DNA of 64,000 bases from Vesta saturnalis (taxonomy: Eukaryota > Arthropoda > Insecta > Coleoptera > Lampyridae), in assembly GCA_036346205.1 (NCBI GenBank), contig JARFJB010001662.1, positions 961,501 to 1,025,500 of the forward strand. Reading direction: 5' to 3'. The notes beneath the pieces are model-generated. The model saw only the letters and a list, made by a program, of their open reading frames with translations. It was not told where the DNA came from and did not search any database. The position numbers were made by a program, and so were the translations under genes. Below are positions 59,886 through 64,000 of this stretch, piece after piece; position 1 is the first letter of the stretch, and every line of letters starts with the position of its first letter.

Positions 59886-61320
59886 CTGAAACAAAAATTT
59901 AATAAATGATAAAGTAAGTGATTATGATCTACATTTTACGTTTAATCCAATTATTTTCAATGACTGTATTATCCTAACACTAACTATTTTCTTGTTATTA
60001 TTGTCTGTTTTGTTAGCTAGAGTAACTCTCCTTTAAACTGGTTTAGCAGATTACAAAAACACAATTTCATTTTATTTAGGCAATTGTATGTTAGATATTT
60101 AATGTTTTAAACTGTGGCAGGTAGATGTGATCCATTAAGAATTTCGCATTCGGGGACATGGAAGATAAAGTTTTTATTGACGCTATACTACACCTTCTAC
60201 TGATGATTATTGTATTACATGCATTGCATGTATTGTTATTACATATCTTACTCTAATAATAATATTAATAAGAACAAAACAACATTGATTACGTCATACA
60301 ACTCAGAAATCTTCGTCTAAACGTTTAGAAGATATAATATTGGTATCCCCGACGTCAATGAAAAAGTCCACCCACGAGGCGATCTAACGTAGAAATTTTG
60401 GACACTTTTTAAATGCTAGTAATAACCAAGAACGTATTGTGATAGTCAGGTAAATTTTCCGTTATATTACGGACACGTAGATATTCTCTTAAACAACCAG
60501 TTTGTTAATGAAAGAATTCTTATGCAAATACGTGATGCCTGGTTCGAAACTTTTTAATGAATTTGAATATATGTGTATTTATAAAACCACACAAATGATC
60601 TTATTTCTATTGCATTATAATGGAATTAGATAATAAATTTAATTGTCATTATAGTTTACTTTAAGAAATTTAAAACAGCTCCAAGTCAGTAGTTTTTCTT
60701 CACATACCGGAATTGATAATAGGAGTAATATATTTTTAATATGAATTAACTTCAATGAAATTATTGCACAAAAATAAAAAATCAATTAATCTACGATATA
60801 ATTAGACTGATTAGAAAAATGCAGAAGTAACAATGCACTGCCACAAATTGTTTTGATTTCATTATTTCCCTGATAACATGGTGCTTGTTTTTCTCCATTT
60901 TAATTCAAAACACTACTAGCAAAAGAGGAATATTTATTAAATCGTATTATCAAGGATGTAATTGAAATTAAAAAGCGTCATAATTGATAAAATAAAAACA
61001 CGTTATTTGGCATATAATTTCCCGTTAGATTTAAATATCAAAAATTCTGTAACACTACAGATCATTGATAGGCACAAGTACCGCTAAAAAATCGAATTAA
61101 TATAAAAATGTCAGTTTTTCAATAAAAAATGAAAAATTGTTTTTGAACTTACCAAATTCGTTTTCTTCTTTCAACAATAAAAATGGAAATTAAATTTAAA
61201 AAATCGATTTCTTTCCACCTTTTATATTCATTATTTATCACTATTAGCATTACAACAGAGTTAACGATTTAACTAAAAGTAAACACGAAACACATATATA
61301 ACCAAATAATACTATCTAAT
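59886..61320. other. Presumed intron upstream of cyclase exon A
   Basis: Begins, on the minus strand, with the acceptor of exon A. No upstream cyclase exon was found to the window end, so this intron is at least 4.1 kb if it runs that far. Confidence 0.5.
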
Positions 61321-61326
61321 CATAGT

Positions 61327-61690
61327 TTAATAATTAATATAAAACCCTTCATTTTCAGTACAAGCCTGCATTCTTCGACGCATGATGCCCGTTAAAATTT
61401 GGCTAATTGTTGTGACAGAAACCCAAACGCACTGCAGTATGTTTTGGAGAAAGTACAATTTTCCTAGCCGGTTTCTTGAATGAATTCCATTTTCGAGCAA
61501 ACGTCTGGATATTGCCTTTTCACTGCAATGGATTTGCAATCGTTCCTTAATTTGAACGCAGTTAATGACAGGTGCATCAATATCATTAATTAAGTTGACT
61601 ATTTCTTGATTCTGTTGTGTGGTGGTCACACGTGCCCTTCCAGGACGGTGAGTCATCAGTGATCTTTCGCCGCCTTCTTCATATCTATCT
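61327..61690 (-). pseudogene. Tc1/mariner-type transposase N-terminal HTH fragment
   Basis: The 109-residue frame, preceded in another frame by YEEGGERSL-like text, reads MTHRPGRARVTTTQQNQEIV then VQIKERLQIHCSEKAISRRL and IHSRNRLGKLYF. This is the second helix-turn-helix of Tc1/Tc3-type transposases (RPRVTT...VQIKExL...ISxxTIRRRL...GIxSR). The catalytic domain is absent; after KLYFLQ the frame goes into unrelated residues. It is a short truncated fragment. Confidence 0.75.
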
Positions 61691-62455
61691 ATAACGCTAA
61701 AAATGTCAATTTAGGTTATTTTAGGAAATCTCAAAATGAAATATAATGCCTTATGGGAAATTGAATCCTAAAACTTTGATAAAGGATTAATTTTTTTGTA
61801 TTGTAATTTAACGAATCTTTTTCAATTTATTGGCTGTATATCGCGCCCTTAGGGGGTTTGGACCTGCTTTGTGCAACAAACAATAGAAAATCTACCTGAC
61901 CAGTTTTGCATTTAAAGGGATGCACAAAATTTATGTGCATTTACAAAACTACTTCGAGAATGAGCCTTTTATTGACGTCGGGTGTACCTTAATGGCAAAA
62001 GGTCGTATGTGACGTTTTCGGTATTTTGAGATATTAGCACCATTGTATGTAAAACTAAACCTATTTTGTAGTACGACAGAATGTCGTATGATATCCGGTA
62101 GGGCACGTGAAAGTAACCACACAAATAAAATTACGCATGTGCAAAAATATGTTACTGCCGAACAAACACAAGTTATATGTAATAACTCATGATTAATATA
62201 AATTATTAACATTGGTAAGGACATAAAATCGTATGTGTTTGCGTGTTACACATACGACCACATAATTATAATAAATTATTAACAAAAAACCGTATGTGTA
62301 CACTTATCACCTTGTGTCAAAATATAGTCAAAAACTTAATTGAAATTATATGATAGAATGCCGTATGTGCGCACCTATGAGCTTTTCTCATAAAAAGTTT
62401 CATTTAATTTAATTCCGGGAAGGGGGTGGATGCAACACTTACGACGATGTGTGGT
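61691..62455. other. Noncoding DNA with recurring CGTATGTG motifs
   Basis: Between 61980 and 62375 the text gtcgtatgtg/ccgtatgtg recurs about five times (near 62003, 62230, 62290, 62362), with spacing irregular. No open frame or RNA is recognised. Confidence 0.4.
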
Positions 62456-62457
62456 AT

Positions 62458-62845
62458 GGTTTTAGTCATGATATAAAAAGACCAGGTGTAGCTATCACAA
62501 AGGTGCGCAGTAGTCATTTTCTCCGACCAATCAGAAATTTATCAAAAATGCATAAAGCAACATGGCATCTTCCTTTACAACTCATTAATCTATATAGAAA
62601 TTGATTTTTTTGTCCATTTATTAACAATTATATATTTGTATTAGTTTGTGATTATTACAATTTTGTATTATATATTACAAATTCTTTAATTTTGTTTGCA
62701 TTTTTCGTCGGAGAGTGTGACAAATTCAGCATTTGAATATGGCGCTACACTGTGGATAAAAATCTGACTGGCTGTTGTCTATTCTTTGGTCGGTCATTAT
62801 GGGCAGTTCTACACCTGGTCTTTTTACATCATGGTTTTAGTTCGC
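62458..62845. mobile_element. MITE with inverted ends (TATAAAAAGACCAGGTGTAG)
   Basis: tcatgatataaaaagaccag followed by gtgtag (62468-62492) is inverted at 62810-62835 (ctacacctggtctttttaca followed by tcatg), and tggttttag occurs at both outer edges. The 380-bp interior is noncoding. No target duplication was resolved. Confidence 0.75.
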
Positions 62846-63427
62846 TTAGCATGAACCTGCAATCTGTTGGCGTACGTACTTTTCGTTTTAGGAGTGTTCG
62901 TATTGAGCAAAAAACGGTGGAAATCTCAAGTGAAAAGCAAATAATAATAGTACGGTAAGTCAGTAAAAATTTCTAGAGCAGCAGATAAGACCTAGCACGT
63001 ATTTATAATTAATTTTCCTAAATTTTGATAATAATAACCTCAAAATTAATTTGACGGGATCGGTTGGTTGTTAGTTTCTCTATGGGAAGAAATTTTGCTT
63101 CTTTAAGGCGATTCGCAAAGATTAGGTTATGCATAATAATAGTATATGTGTAACTTTGATTCACACCAATTTTTGCTGATAGGACACAACGGCAAAATAT
63201 TTAGGTTCTAAATGTTGTTTTGGTTCCATTATGTAGATATTATTATAAGAGGGATGCACAGTATTTGTTGTCCCTAGCATAGATGGCTTTGAAATATGTT
63301 GCTCCTAGTAACCGCTCTTGCTTTGTTATTTTATTGAAAAACAAACTGCCAAATTTGGTTAGTCGAGCTTTAATAGTGTCAAAGTTGTACAAGTTGAAAG
63401 TAGTGGTTGCACGAAGATTTTGGGAAA
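62846..63427. other. Noncoding DNA left of the mariner remnant
   Basis: It probably includes the 5' terminal region of the mariner, but its terminal repeat was not recognised. Confidence 0.4.
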
Positions 63428-63999
63428 TGGAGAAAAGTGAGCTTCATGCTGTCACAAAGTACCTACAGAAGAAAGGTTTTACACTTAAAGAAATCCATAC
63501 AGATATGGTGTGCTTGGAGATTTCGCTCCTTCCTATCAAGTAGTAAAAAATTCGTCTTGAGCGTTCAAATGTTGCAGAACAACCTGCGAACATGCAAAGG
63601 TGTTGGTCGGCCGCATTCTGCGTGTACTCAAGAAAACATTGATCTTGTGGATGACATGATCAGAGAAGATTATCGATTGACACCAAGACGTGTAGCGGAG
63701 ATAACAGGCCTTTCAAATGGTACGATTGGAACCATAATAAGTGAATATTTGGAATGCCGAAGGAATTTTACTGGTAGATTTTTTGGAACGTGGACGCACA
63801 ATCACTGATCAATATTATGCAGCATTAGTTGCAAAAATTCGTTATCGTATTAAAGAAAGAAAAGAGGAAGACTGTCACGCGGAATTCTCTTTCACCAAGA
63901 TAACGCCCCAGTTCATAAGAGCCTTATTTCTATGAATGCAATTCATGACACTGGGTTTGAAGTTATGGAGCATCCACCCTACTACCCTGTCTTAGCTTC
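63428..63999 (+). pseudogene. mariner (DD34D) transposase, internally deleted, cut by window end
   Basis: Starts MEKSELHAVTKYLQKKGFTL then KEIHTDMV. A frame change follows with LGDFAPSYQVVK, then another (63555-63755) with GVGRPHSACTQENIDLVDDM and IREDYRLTPRRVAEITGLSN. This is the HTH pair of a mellifera-subfamily-like mariner. The protein then jumps directly to ILLVDFLERGRTITDQYYAA, omitting about 120 residues including the first catalytic Asp. The end, in a further frame, has LFHQDNAPVHKSLIS (second Asp) and EHPPYYPVLAS, where the third catalytic Asp of the SPDL motif reads Val. The element continues past the window edge. Confidence 0.9.
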
Positions 64000-64000
64000 C

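Noticed and set aside
61147..61230. Possible cyclase exon upstream of exon A, ending at a donor-like cttac on the plus strand
   Set aside because: The phase needed to join exon A (phase 0) has a stop codon a few residues upstream, and the text does not resemble the family.

Overview
The window reads as a piece of an arthropod, most likely insect, nuclear genome. It is AT-rich, carries long simple-sequence arrays and spliceosomal introns, and is filled with decayed transposons of families typical of insects (IS630/Tc1/mariner, piggyBac, hAT, MULE, DDE_Tnp_4, Penelope, Polinton, and an APE-type LINE). No bacterial operon, CRISPR array or intact autonomous element was seen.

One host gene is clearly supported: a class III adenylyl cyclase on the minus strand. 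Three exons were found by translation and splice-site reading: 59770-59885 (linker before catalytic domain C1), 33452-33563 (first metal Asp) and 33249-33376 (second metal Asp). Their phases fit exactly; the split Ser codon AG|C is shared by the first two. The intron between the first two is about 26.2 kb and the next is 75 bp. The gene must continue beyond the exons seen in both directions, so much of the window is probably intron of this gene.

Layout. 0.85-4.7 kb: degenerate LINE, minus strand. 5.1-5.5 kb: small MITE. 6.4-9.1 kb: Penelope-like element with inverted terminal arms and a hammerhead-like motif, interrupted by a 0.47 kb insertion. 9.96-10.42 kb: broken P2X7 C-terminal-type (P2RX7_C) domain. 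11.3-13.0 kb: long hexanucleotide arrays. 13.8-16.0 kb: foldback MITE, then an IS630-like element inside a TA array. 18.0-19.6 kb: ACGC array plus IS630 remnant. 21.1-22.05 kb: ACGTGT/GT array. 22.8-26.2 kb: two more IS630-type remnants, one with clear terminal repeats and TA duplication. 27.08-31.44 kb: complete-ended but mutated hAT element with an 8-bp target duplication. 33.2-33.6 kb: adenylyl cyclase exons. 34-40.3 kb: GT array, palindromic tRNA-like repeat, intron-bearing IS630-type remnant, DDE_Tnp_4 element, foldback repeats. 40.5-43 kb: two piggyBac remnants. 44.8-49.85 kb: MULE transposase split by two later DNA transposons. 50.8-51.2 kb: ~97-bp tandem repeat. 54.9-57.7 kb: Polinton/Maverick remnant. 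59.8 kb: adenylyl cyclase exon. 61.3-64 kb: Tc1-type fragment, MITE, mariner remnant cut by the window edge.

The mobile genes do not work together. They are a layered fossil record, and nesting gives a relative order of arrival in several places. Family names rest on motif recognition from memory without database search; frames and boundaries of decayed elements are approximate.
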